From an uncultured Bacteroidales bacterium (lineage in GTDB: Bacteria; Bacteroidota; Bacteroidia; Bacteroidales; Paludibacteraceae), in assembly GCA_902782665.1 (NCBI GenBank), contig CACZOA010000079.1:1-56058 (forward strand): a stretch of 56,058 bases of DNA, given 5' to 3'. Below the pieces are notes generated by a model. That model saw nothing but the letters and a program-made list of their open reading frames with translations, ran no database searches and had not been told where the DNA came from. A program made the translations under genes and the position numbers. Below are positions 1 to 7,582 of the stretch, piece by piece; positions within the stretch are counted from its first letter, which is position 1; every line of letters starts with the position of its first letter.

Positions 1-2
1 GA

Positions 3-869
3 AATAATAATAATGGTTGCGATCAGAACCAGAACAACAATAACAACGGCGGCGATCAGAACCAGAACAACAATAACAACGGCGGCGATCAGAACCAGAA
101 CAACAATAACAACGGCGGCGATCAGAACCAAAACAACAACCAGCAACAGGATGATCCTGTCTCATACCCTACTCTCGTTCAAAACATCAAACACGGAGAT
201 GTTTACCGTATCGTAAACAAGAAGAGCGGAAAGGTGATGACAATCGAGAATGGTTCTGATTTGAAGCAGGTCAAGAGAGACGAGAATGATAAGAAGCAGA
301 TGTTCCGTCTAAAGGAGACAGACGGCTACTACTTCATACAAAACGATGATACAAGGCTCATGCTGACAAACAAATATGTCAACAACGACGGAACTAAGAT
401 CAGTCAGGAAGAGATAAGTGAATACGACAATCCAAGCCAGAAATGGTCAATAAAGAAAGTCAACGAATGGTTCACATTCTCCAACAAGAGCGACTATAGC
501 GCAAGCAAAGTGCTTTCAGTGGAAAATGCATCAAAACAAGACAATGCTGATGTCGTAATCTACACGTCGAACAATCAGGACGAACAGCTATGGGGTCTTG
601 AATATGTATACACTCCAACTGCTGTCGACAATATTCTATTCAAAGATTGTGTGTTGACTCCTACTGTGATAAACAACGAGTTCCATATCGTGACATCCAC
701 AGGAGAGGAGACAATCGTCGACATCTACACTCCTAATGGTGTTCACTGCAAACATATCGAGAAGGAGTGTACATACGATGTGAGCGATCTTGCAAAAGGT
801 AATTACATTGTTGTGGTGAGCGGATTGGACGGAAACAGAATTCTTACTCAGCTGATCATCAAGAAGTAA
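3..869 (+). CDS. Secreted RICIN-like domain protein with T9SS sorting domain, 5' truncated by window edge
   Basis: The reading frame is open from base 3, so the N-terminus lies outside the window. The first part is a low-complexity linker built from an 11-residue unit (GGDQNQNNNNN). Next comes about 150 residues resembling a RICIN/CBM13-type beta-trefoil: the pattern YRIVNKKSGKVM, a block ending in QKWSI and a third ending in EQLWGLE are the usual alpha/beta/gamma subrepeats. The last ~75 residues (from about TAVDNILF to LTQLIIKK) look like a type A T9SS C-terminal sorting domain. The protein is therefore probably exported across the outer membrane and may bind carbohydrate; any catalytic domain would be upstream and unseen. 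A strong terminator follows at 891-926. The family call for the trefoil is from pattern only. Confidence 0.75.
   Translation, partial: NNNNGCDQNQNNNNNGGDQNQNNNNNGGDQNQNNNNNGGDQNQNNNQQQDDPVSYPTLVQNIKHGDVYRIVNKKSGKVMTIENGSDLKQVKRDENDKKQMFRLKETDGYYFIQNDDTRLMLTNKYVNNDGTKISQEEISEYDNPSQKWSIKKVNEWFTFSNKSDYSASKVLSVENASKQDNADVVIYTSNNQDEQLWGLEYVYTPTAVDNILFKDCVLTPTVINNEFHIVTSTGEETIVDIYTPNGVHCKHIEKECTYDVSDLAKGNYIVVVSGLDGNRILTQLIIKK
15..146 (+). repeat. In-frame 33-bp tandem repeat (four units)
   Basis: Four consecutive 33-bp units lie at 15-47, 48-80, 81-113 and 114-146. Units two and three are identical over the full length. The first differs at one codon (Cys for Gly) and the last degenerates towards its 3' end. 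They encode a flexible Asn/Gln/Gly linker in the T9SS protein. The count may vary between strains, because identical in-frame units can slip. Confidence 0.9.
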
Positions 870-890
870 CAATCTCATAAAATTCATAAA

Positions 891-926
891 AGACATCTTC
901 AGAAATGGAGATGTCTTTTTTTTTTT
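891..926 (+). terminator. Rho-independent terminator
   Basis: An 8-bp stem (AGACATCT/AGATGTCT) with a 10-nt loop is followed by ten T residues. It sits 22 nt after the stop of the secreted RICIN-like gene. Confidence 0.85.
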
Positions 927-1011
927 TGCAAAAAAATTTTAGATAAATTTGTAACAACCTCTGTTTTTCGCCTACCTCTTATAAAAGTTTAACCAATAAA
1001 TACAAAGAGTT

Positions 1012-1680
1012 ATGGAAACAAAGGTTTTTAATTTGATCATTTTGGATGAGAGTGGAAGCATGTCATGCATCAAGCGTCAGGCATTAAACGGTCTGAACGA
1101 GACACTGCAGACAATCAGAAAGGCCCAGGAAAAATATCCTGAGCAGAAGCAGTTGATAAGCATCGTACCGTTTGAATCATTCAACATCCGCTTGCTAAGA
1201 GACAAAGTTTCCATCAAAGATGTTGAGGATCTGAAGGCAGATGAATACAATCCTGGAGGTTCTACTCCTCTTTTCGATGCTATCGGATTCGGAATCAGCA
1301 GCATAAAGAAAGAAGTGACGGAGGACGACAGTGTACTTGTAACCATCATCACAGATGGCGAGGAAAACAGCAGTCGAGAATACTCCGGCAAGGCAATCGC
1401 AGCCTTGATTGACGAGTTGAAACATAAAGGCTGGTTGTTCACCTACATCGGAGCCAACCAAGACGCTGTCAAAGTAGCGATGTCGATGAATATCAGCAAT
1501 GCCCTCAACTTCCAACAGGATGAGGAAGGTACAGCGGAAATGTTCAGACGCGAAAGGAAAAGCAGAGAACGCTTCTTTAGTAAAAGTGCCTTATTCGGCA
1601 TGATGTCCAAAGAAAGTGCAAGAATGGCAAAACAAGAGATAGCCTGTGATAGTTCATATTTCGACGACACAGACGACTAA
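1012..1680 (+). CDS. von Willebrand factor type A domain protein
   Basis: This 222-residue cytoplasmic protein is almost entirely a vWA fold. It has the MIDAS start DESGSMS near residue 12, a Thr in the GGSTPLFDA loop (second metal-coordinating segment) and the TDGEEN motif near residue 115. There is no signal peptide or membrane segment. The basic tail (ERKSRERFF) and acidic end are not a recognised domain. TerY-like vWA proteins of this size act as metal-dependent binding platforms, but no partner is proven. The stop is 16 nt before the next gene, so the two are probably cotranscribed. A TAAATTTG box at 944-951 could be the -7 element, but no well-spaced -33 element is seen. Confidence 0.85.
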   Translation: METKVFNLIILDESGSMSCIKRQALNGLNETLQTIRKAQEKYPEQKQLISIVPFESFNIRLLRDKVSIKDVEDLKADEYNPGGSTPLFDAIGFGISSIKKEVTEDDSVLVTIITDGEENSSREYSGKAIAALIDELKHKGWLFTYIGANQDAVKVAMSMNISNALNFQQDEEGTAEMFRRERKSRERFFSKSALFGMMSKESARMAKQEIACDSSYFDDTDD

Positions 1681-1696
1681 CATATAAAAAGTAAAG

Positions 1697-2650
1697 ATGA
1701 AGCAAAAAATCTACAACCTGCTGATGGTAAACTATAGAGGTTTACTCGAAAGCTGCTATCGGCAGGTTTTCTTCACAGATTCAACAGAACCAGCAGTCAA
1801 GACATTTGACGATTACCTGTCGGATTTCTATCTGTACCTATATGAGGCAAAGCCCAAGCATGTCCAAGGCGACGTGAGGGGCTACTATCTTCAGCAGATA
1901 CGTGATGAGAAAGCCACACCTGAATGGCTGCGTACGACATTCAGACATTTTCTGTTGGAAGAGAACAAGATCCTAAGGGAAATGCAAGAGACTCTGGCAG
2001 AGTACCGTCAACAATTAGCGACTTCATTAAACAGCAAAACTATAGATTATACGCTTATGCACGTCGGTTTTGCCATCGCATGGTTTAATCAGCACGAGAC
2101 AAGTGAAGACAAGTATCTTTTCTTCCGCAGTGCCTACAAACATTTCAAAGGATTCTATTCGTGGCCATCCAATGATCTCGACGATAAAGATGTAGCCATG
2201 ATATTGGGCATTGAGCAAGGCACACTCCGTACCCGGACATCCAGGCTGTGTGCTAAAGTGAAGAAATTAGTGAATGAGTTGAACGACGCATACATCACGA
2301 CACTGAACAAGCAGTCTCTTGAGATAGCCAAGGAAATATACGAGACAGACAATCCAGACATAGAATCCATACTGGAGGATCTGTTAGGAGAAGCGGAAAA
2401 AGAGTTGCCACAATACGAAGAGATAGTCAAGCTCAGAAAGAAGAAACGGGTATCAGCAGATGGTATATTCGACAAATTGAAACGTGCATCTGTATTTGGA
2501 TCCATGAAAGAAAAACGCACATGTGAATGTGAATTTGTACAAGACACATTGTGTGAAGAGATTGACATCGAACCTTCAGTAGCTATATCTCCAAAACCTA
2601 ACAACAGAATTGTGAGCATATTCAAGAATCTCATTGAAGGTAAGGATTGA
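1697..2650 (+). CDS. Sigma-70-like (ECF-type) regulator with C-terminal extension
   Basis: This 317-residue protein has no signal peptide. Residues ~1-100 resemble a sigma region 2 (acidic/aromatic helices, DDYLSDFYLYLYE, then PEWLRTTFRHFL). Around residues 165-190 a helix-turn-helix (DVAMILGIEQGTLRTRTSRL) matches the sigma region 4 pattern in which a short helix is followed by a T-R-S recognition helix. The remaining ~120 residues are charged and unrecognised and are not part of a standard ECF sigma factor. It follows the vWA gene after 16 nt. No anti-sigma gene is adjacent, so the vWA protein is the obvious candidate partner, by inference. It could instead be a sigma-derived DNA-binding protein that no longer binds polymerase. 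Confidence 0.6.
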   Translation: MKQKIYNLLMVNYRGLLESCYRQVFFTDSTEPAVKTFDDYLSDFYLYLYEAKPKHVQGDVRGYYLQQIRDEKATPEWLRTTFRHFLLEENKILREMQETLAEYRQQLATSLNSKTIDYTLMHVGFAIAWFNQHETSEDKYLFFRSAYKHFKGFYSWPSNDLDDKDVAMILGIEQGTLRTRTSRLCAKVKKLVNELNDAYITTLNKQSLEIAKEIYETDNPDIESILEDLLGEAEKELPQYEEIVKLRKKKRVSADGIFDKLKRASVFGSMKEKRTCECEFVQDTLCEEIDIEPSVAISPKPNNRIVSIFKNLIEGKD

Positions 2651-2686
2651 TAGAGCATTCATCTTTTTATAAATGAAATATTGTAT

Positions 2687-2717
2687 AGAGACGTGGGGAA
2701 TCCGCGTCTCTTTTTTC
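2687..2717 (+). terminator. Rho-independent terminator of the vWA/sigma-like unit
   Basis: The stem AGAGACG/CGTCTCT (2687-2693 with 2705-2711) is followed by a T-rich tract. It lies 37 nt after the stop of the sigma-like gene. Confidence 0.8.
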
Positions 2718-2742
2718 TTTTTGATTTCGAAACCTATAAGTC

Positions 2743-2777
2743 AAAAAAAGAGCCGGTACAAATCATTGTACCGACTC
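2743..2777 (-). terminator. Terminator of the first xylanase gene
   Basis: A 12-position stem with one mismatch (2750-2761 with 2766-2777) is followed, reading the minus strand, by seven T residues. A nearly identical structure follows the second xylanase. Confidence 0.85.
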
Positions 2778-2806
2778 TCAAGGTAAAATGTAATAAGATA
2801 TAAAAA

Positions 2807-4840
2807 TTATTTCTTAACAACGAGCTTCTTTACAACTGTCTCACTTGGAGTTGTGATTCGAAGCATGTATACACCACTAGCGACATCCTCAAGTGAAATC
2901 TCTGCCTTATCAGAAACTTTCACAATAGAACCTGCTAGAGAAACGAACTCAGCCTTAACCTCGTCGCCAGCGCCGATAATCTTAATCTTTGAAGACGCAG
3001 GATTAGGGATAATTGTGATGACGTTGTTGTTAGCGTACTCTGATACACCTGCTGTCTTACTTAATGAGATCCAGTCAATATCGATCCAATCCTTGTCGAT
3101 AGCAAGTTTCAACACCTGCTCTCCCTTAGAAAGTTTCATTGTACCAGCATCTACCTCTGCAAATGTACCCCAGCTTCCTGTGTTATCAACAGAAATCTCT
3201 TTAGAAGTGTTTCCTATAGAAACTGTCAACTTACCTCCGTCAGAATTACCTGTACCGACTCTCAAAGTCAATTTGTATTCAGCGTCATCAGCAACGTCGA
3301 CAGTGTAGTTCATCCACTCACCTTTCTGGCAATGTCCGACAGCCACACCATCTTTAATTTCCTTGATATCAACATCATCCGAACGATAGAAGTTAGAGAA
3401 ATCATCACATGTATTACCGTCGCTCAAATCATTATAAGCTTTTCCAGCATAACCATTGTCATAGTTCTCAGCCTCAATCTTGCCTGGGATAACAGCAGGA
3501 GTGCCTGAGTAAGGACCTACTTTAATAACCTTGATTGTCACAGAGCTTGAGACCTTGCCTTCGCTTGACTGAGCAGAAACCTCAATCTTAAACTCTCCTG
3601 CCTCAGTTGGAGTCCAAGTAATCTTAGAACCTGTTCCAAGTTCATTTCCACCTAAAGAATATGTAATTCCACTTGCACCTTCCATCTCAGCAGAGATAGT
3701 CACAGTCTGACCCAACTCAATAGTAGTCTCAGATGCAGAAACGATCAAGCTTGGACCACCTGCACTCTTTCCACAGAATTTAGCTTTTGCATTCTTAGCG
3801 TCATCAGTAGCCATATATGTTTTAAGCCACTTCATACCGCTACGATCAGCTCCTGAACTTGTCACCAGACCAGTGTTGTCTCTCCAAGTAGCACCATTCA
3901 CAAATCCCCAGATTGTGATACCAGATACGAAATCAGCCTCCCACATTGGCTTGAAGGTATTCTTCATGATTGTTTCATAAGTGTTTTCATCACCTTGTGA
4001 AATATCAAACTCAGTGATGTAGCACTGCAACTCTTTACCTGCTTTCTGAGTGATGCTGTTGTGAATCTCCTTCAATGTGTTACCGAAGTTAGAGATCTGA
4101 TTATTCTTGTAATAGTCATCCAAATCGTGACTCTGGTGTCCGTAGGCATCAATTGGAGCTCCCTGTTTAACCAACGAAGAAACAAGATCTACGAAATCAT
4201 TTTTCTGCCAAGTGAAAGTGTTGTAGTCGTTATAAATCAACACTGCATTGGGGAATCTTTCACGAGCCATTCTGAATGCCTCAGCGATCCATTTGTAGTC
4301 GTATGGGTTAGAGCTGTTACCCAAAGCCTGACTCAATGCATTTTTCAAGTCCATCGCTCCACTTTCACCCTCAGCATGACCCTTGATAGCCTCGTTAACG
4401 ACATCGATGACTGCCAAATCAGGATATTTTATGGCAACCGCATCCATCCAATATCCGACTTGCTCTTTCAATTTGCTTCCTGTCACACCTTTCAAACATG
4501 ATGGAAACTGGCTGGTCCATACAAGACAGTGGAATTTGAACAACACACCATTCTCCTTACACCATTTGTAATGAGCATCCGAAGATTTCCAGTTCCATTT
4601 CTGGACACCCTCCTGAGCACTGTTTACAGTACAGTTAACAATTGTTCCCCACTTAGATTCATTCTCACATGTAAGCTGGTCCCACAAAGTTTCATACTTC
4701 AAGCCTCCTACATTTGGCTGAATCTGTCCACGTGTTGTGATGTTACCCAAGAACTTACACTTGTTGTCTTTTGCAAGCTGTGCTTGTGCCTGCCCCACTA
4801 ATAAAAGTGATGCAGCAATAGAGAATAAAAGTTTTCTCAT
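2807..4840 (-). CDS. GH10 endo-1,4-beta-xylanase with Ig-like, CBM6 and T9SS domains (copy 1)
   Basis: This 677-residue secreted enzyme should cleave internal beta-1,4 links of xylan. The signal peptide is residues ~1-20 (cut after AQA). The GH10 barrel spans ~22-355, with acid/base Glu150 in DVVNEAI and nucleophile Glu277 in ITEFDIS; WGFVNGATW is the usual late-barrel tryptophan segment. An Ig-like domain (~364-440) leads to a CBM6-type module (~447-592: IPGKIEAENYDNG, EWMNYTV, DWIDIDW). A type A T9SS sorting domain ends in VVKKLVVKK. It is the last of three tandem paralogues on this strand, but it has its own promoter (4877-4905) and terminator, so it can be transcribed alone. CBM6 ligands include xylan and beta-glucans, so the exact target is inferred. 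Confidence 0.93.
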   Translation of the reverse strand: MRKLLFSIAASLLLVGQAQAQLAKDNKCKFLGNITTRGQIQPNVGGLKYETLWDQLTCENESKWGTIVNCTVNSAQEGVQKWNWKSSDAHYKWCKENGVLFKFHCLVWTSQFPSCLKGVTGSKLKEQVGYWMDAVAIKYPDLAVIDVVNEAIKGHAEGESGAMDLKNALSQALGNSSNPYDYKWIAEAFRMARERFPNAVLIYNDYNTFTWQKNDFVDLVSSLVKQGAPIDAYGHQSHDLDDYYKNNQISNFGNTLKEIHNSITQKAGKELQCYITEFDISQGDENTYETIMKNTFKPMWEADFVSGITIWGFVNGATWRDNTGLVTSSGADRSGMKWLKTYMATDDAKNAKAKFCGKSAGGPSLIVSASETTIELGQTVTISAEMEGASGITYSLGGNELGTGSKITWTPTEAGEFKIEVSAQSSEGKVSSSVTIKVIKVGPYSGTPAVIPGKIEAENYDNGYAGKAYNDLSDGNTCDDFSNFYRSDDVDIKEIKDGVAVGHCQKGEWMNYTVDVADDAEYKLTLRVGTGNSDGGKLTVSIGNTSKEISVDNTGSWGTFAEVDAGTMKLSKGEQVLKLAIDKDWIDIDWISLSKTAGVSEYANNNVITIIPNPASSKIKIIGAGDEVKAEFVSLAGSIVKVSDKAEISLEDVASGVYMLRITTPSETVVKKLVVKK

Positions 4841-4876
4841 AGCATTTTCATTTAGTTAGCATTAGATTTTCAGTCA

Positions 4877-4905
4877 CAAACATAATCTATATTATTTCAT
4901 TACAA
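4877..4905 (-). promoter_or_regulatory. Bacteroidetes-type promoter of xylanase copy 1
   Basis: On the minus strand TTG (4903-4905) is followed after 18 nt by TATGTTTG (4877-4884), matching TAnnTTTG. The start codon lies about 37 nt downstream. The same arrangement precedes the other two xylanases. Confidence 0.65.
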
Positions 4906-5142
4906 TTCTCTTAATTCCTTTTTTTCCATGATGGGTATTCACTTTGACTGAAAATGTACGGATTTGACGATTTTTTCGCTGTTTGGGCTGAATTTATAGA
5001 TATTAGTTTCTTAATTTCTCAAGTCACGCTTTATTTTATGTTGATAAACTTAACATTTTATCCTGCCAACTCTTCCAATGTATAATAGTGTAACATTTCA
5101 CATAGACAAACGTACAAAAGGCATGGTTGGAGGAATTTAGAC

Positions 5143-5177
5143 AAAAAAAGAGCCAGCACAAATCACTGTGCCGACTC
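5143..5177 (-). terminator. Terminator of xylanase copy 2
   Basis: Stem 5150-5160 with 5167-5177, followed on the minus strand by seven T residues. It is clearly related to the terminator of copy 1, so the duplicated unit included the 3' flank. Confidence 0.85.
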
Positions 5178-5206
5178 CCTAGGTAAAATGTAATAAGATA
5201 TAAAAA

Positions 5207-7219
5207 TTATTTCTTCACAACAAGCTTCTTAACAACTGTCTCATTTGGAGTTGTGATTCGAAGCATGTACACTCCGTTTGCAACGTCGTCAAGAGAAACA
5301 ACAGTCTCATTCGAAACCTTAACTACCGATCCTGCTAGAGAAACGAATTCAACCTTGACATCGGCTCCGGCTCCAAGAATCTCAATATTTGAAGACGCTG
5401 GATTAGGGAAGATTGTGATGACATTGTTGTTAGCATAATCTGCAACACCTGTCTTGTCTTTCTCGAATGAAATCCAGTCAATATCAATCCAATCCTTGTC
5501 AATAGCAAGTTTCAACACCTGCTCTCCCTTAGAAAGTTTCATTGTACCAACCTTTACATCAGCGAATGTACCCCATTCACCAGTCTGGTCGATAGAAACT
5601 TCTTTCACTACATTGCCAATAGAGACAGTCATCTGACCTCCATCTGAATTACCAGTTCCGACTCTCAAAACAACATCATAGTCACCATCTTCTTCAACGT
5701 TGACTGTGTAGTTCATCCACTCACCCTTCTGGCAATGTCCAATAGCGACACCGTTTGAAATCTTCTTGATATCAACATCATCAGAACGGTAGTAGTTAGT
5801 ATAATTGTCACATGAATTACCGTCGCTCAAATCATTGAATGCTTTTCCTGCAAAACCATTGTCATAGTTTTCTGCCTCAATCTTACCTGGAATAGCAGCA
5901 GCTGTTCCACCGTAAGGGCCAACCTCAACAACTTTGATTGTAACAGAGCTCTTTACAGAACCCTTGCTTGATGTAGCAGAAACCTCAACTTTAAACTCTC
6001 CTGCCTCTGTTGGAGTCCAAGTCACCTTTGAACCAGTACCAATCTGAGCTCCACCTACAGAATATGAAATCTGAGAAGCTCCATCCATCTCAGCGGAAAT
6101 AGTGACAGACTTGCCCAACTCAATTGTAGACTCAGAAGCCGACACTACCAAACTTGGTCCACCAGCAGCCTTACCACAGAATCTTGCTCTTGCGTTCTTA
6201 GCCGCATCAGAAGCCATATACTGTCTCAACCAAGTCATAGCAGGACGGTCCTGACCATTCTTGATCAATCCTGAATCGTCTACCCAAGTAGCACCATGGA
6301 CATAACCCCAAAGAGTGATACCAGCCACAAAATCAGCCTCCCATGCGATAGGAATCTGCTCTGAGTAACGTGTCTTCTGACCATTGTCTCCCTGCTTAGC
6401 GATATCATACTCAGTCAAATAACAAGCCAACTCTCTACCAGACTTGTTTGTGATCTGGCTGTGGATATCATACAAACGAGACTTGAAATCATTTCCGCTC
6501 ATATCATTCAAGTCGTGGCTCTGGTGTCCGTACGCATCGATAGGGGCACCTTGTTTAACCAAAGTAGAAACAAGATCGATGAACTCGTTCTTCTGCCACT
6601 GGAATGTGTTATAGTCATTATAAACAAGGACAGCATTAGGGAAGAACTTACGAGCCAACTTGAATGCCTCTGTAATCCACTTATAGTCGCCTGGATTAGT
6701 ACTACCACTCATAGCCTGGCTCAAGTTTTTCTTAAATGTCTTAGCCTGACCGTTGTTGTCACCTTCAGCGTGACCTGGGATAGCCTCGTTAACAACGTCG
6801 ATGATTGTCACATCAGGGAACTTTTTAGAACAAGCCTCAATCCAAATCTCAACCTGCTTTCTCAAACGATCACCTGTGAAATTAGCCAAATAACTTGGAT
6901 ACTGAGAAGTCCAAAGCAAACAGTGGAACTTAAACTGTACTCCGTTCTGCTTACACCAGTTGTACTCATTTTCTGCAGAACGCCAGTTCCATGATCTCAA
7001 AGCCTCATCAACACTTGACACTTCTTTATTTGCAATAGAACCCCACTTTGTCTCATTCTCAGGAGTCAACTGCTCCCACATCGTAGCATAATCAGAAGGT
7101 ATACTTCCTCTAGTTGTAATGTTACCAAGGAACTTACAAGGATTTCCTTTTGATAACTGTGCCTGCGCCTGGCCCATTAATAAAAGGGCAGATGCAATAG
7201 TGAATAAACATCTCTTCAT
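5207..7219 (-). CDS. GH10 endo-1,4-beta-xylanase with Ig-like, CBM6 and T9SS domains (copy 2)
   Basis: This 670-residue paralogue has the same architecture as copy 1: signal peptide ~1-20, GH10 ~22-350, Ig-like ~357-433, CBM6 ~440-585, type A sorting domain to the end. Acid/base is Glu145 (DVVNEAI) and nucleophile Glu270 (LTEYDIA). It lacks the short insertion (NVGGLKYE region) seen near residue 45 of copy 1 and is close to it in the Ig, CBM6 and tail parts, while the catalytic domain differs more. That suggests paralogues whose accessory modules stay alike through recent duplication or gene conversion. A promoter at 7262-7290 precedes it. Confidence 0.93.
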   Translation of the reverse strand: MKRCLFTIASALLLMGQAQAQLSKGNPCKFLGNITTRGSIPSDYATMWEQLTPENETKWGSIANKEVSSVDEALRSWNWRSAENEYNWCKQNGVQFKFHCLLWTSQYPSYLANFTGDRLRKQVEIWIEACSKKFPDVTIIDVVNEAIPGHAEGDNNGQAKTFKKNLSQAMSGSTNPGDYKWITEAFKLARKFFPNAVLVYNDYNTFQWQKNEFIDLVSTLVKQGAPIDAYGHQSHDLNDMSGNDFKSRLYDIHSQITNKSGRELACYLTEYDIAKQGDNGQKTRYSEQIPIAWEADFVAGITLWGYVHGATWVDDSGLIKNGQDRPAMTWLRQYMASDAAKNARARFCGKAAGGPSLVVSASESTIELGKSVTISAEMDGASQISYSVGGAQIGTGSKVTWTPTEAGEFKVEVSATSSKGSVKSSVTIKVVEVGPYGGTAAAIPGKIEAENYDNGFAGKAFNDLSDGNSCDNYTNYYRSDDVDIKKISNGVAIGHCQKGEWMNYTVNVEEDGDYDVVLRVGTGNSDGGQMTVSIGNVVKEVSIDQTGEWGTFADVKVGTMKLSKGEQVLKLAIDKDWIDIDWISFEKDKTGVADYANNNVITIFPNPASSNIEILGAGADVKVEFVSLAGSVVKVSNETVVSLDDVANGVYMLRITTPNETVVKKLVVKK

Positions 7220-7261
7220 AGCGTTTTCCTATTAGTTAGTATTAGATTTGCGTTTCTGCCA

Positions 7262-7290
7262 CAAACATATTCTTTATTCTTACATAACAA
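7262..7290 (-). promoter_or_regulatory. Bacteroidetes-type promoter of xylanase copy 2
   Basis: TTG (7288-7290), 18 nt, TATGTTTG (7262-7269) on the minus strand. The spacing is identical to copy 1, and the start codon is about 43 nt downstream. Confidence 0.65.
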
Positions 7291-7510
7291 TTCTCTTTCA
7301 TCCCCTTTTTTCTTAGCATTTTCCCGCAACGACAGAATTGATGCGAAATTGGTACATAAGCCTATATTTGGACAAAATGTATAGACAAATATCACATTCG
7401 TGTTATAACAATCTATGTTTGGCATCTATTGGCTTAACATTTTCCCTTTTTCTCCACTCAAAAAGCAATATCAAGTAACAATCCACATGGACTGAAGTAT
7501 AAATTTGAGA

Positions 7511-7544
7511 AAAAAAAGGGCCAGCCCATCAATTGAGCCGGCCC
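7511..7544 (-). terminator. Terminator of xylanase copy 3
   Basis: GC-rich stem 7518-7528 with 7534-7544 (two mismatched positions), followed on the minus strand by a run of T. Confidence 0.8.
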
Positions 7545-7582
7545 ACAAACTAAGCTAAACTAAAATATTATGAAACCATAAT

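Larger units (their letters stand above)
4841..5206. other. Intergenic region upstream of xylanase copy 1
   Basis: No gene is visible in these 366 bases. They hold the promoter of copy 1 (4877-4905) and, at 5049-5059, the sequence CTTAACATTTT, which recurs at a similar distance upstream of copy 2. They also hold the terminator of copy 2 (5143-5177). The remainder is AT-rich. Confidence 0.6.
7220..7582. other. Intergenic region upstream of xylanase copy 2
   Basis: No gene is supported in these 363 bases. They contain the copy 2 promoter (7262-7290), a second CTTAACATTTT at 7433-7443 and the copy 3 terminator (7511-7544). A 69-codon open frame at 7216-7425 covers the promoter and looks fortuitous. 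Confidence 0.6.

Noticed and set aside
15-146. CRISPR-like array at the window start
   Set aside because: The 33-bp units are directly adjacent with no spacers, are in frame and encode a protein linker.
7216-7425. 69-codon minus-strand open frame upstream of xylanase copy 2
   Set aside because: It covers the xylanase promoter and start region, has no domain or signal and no counterpart upstream of the other copies.
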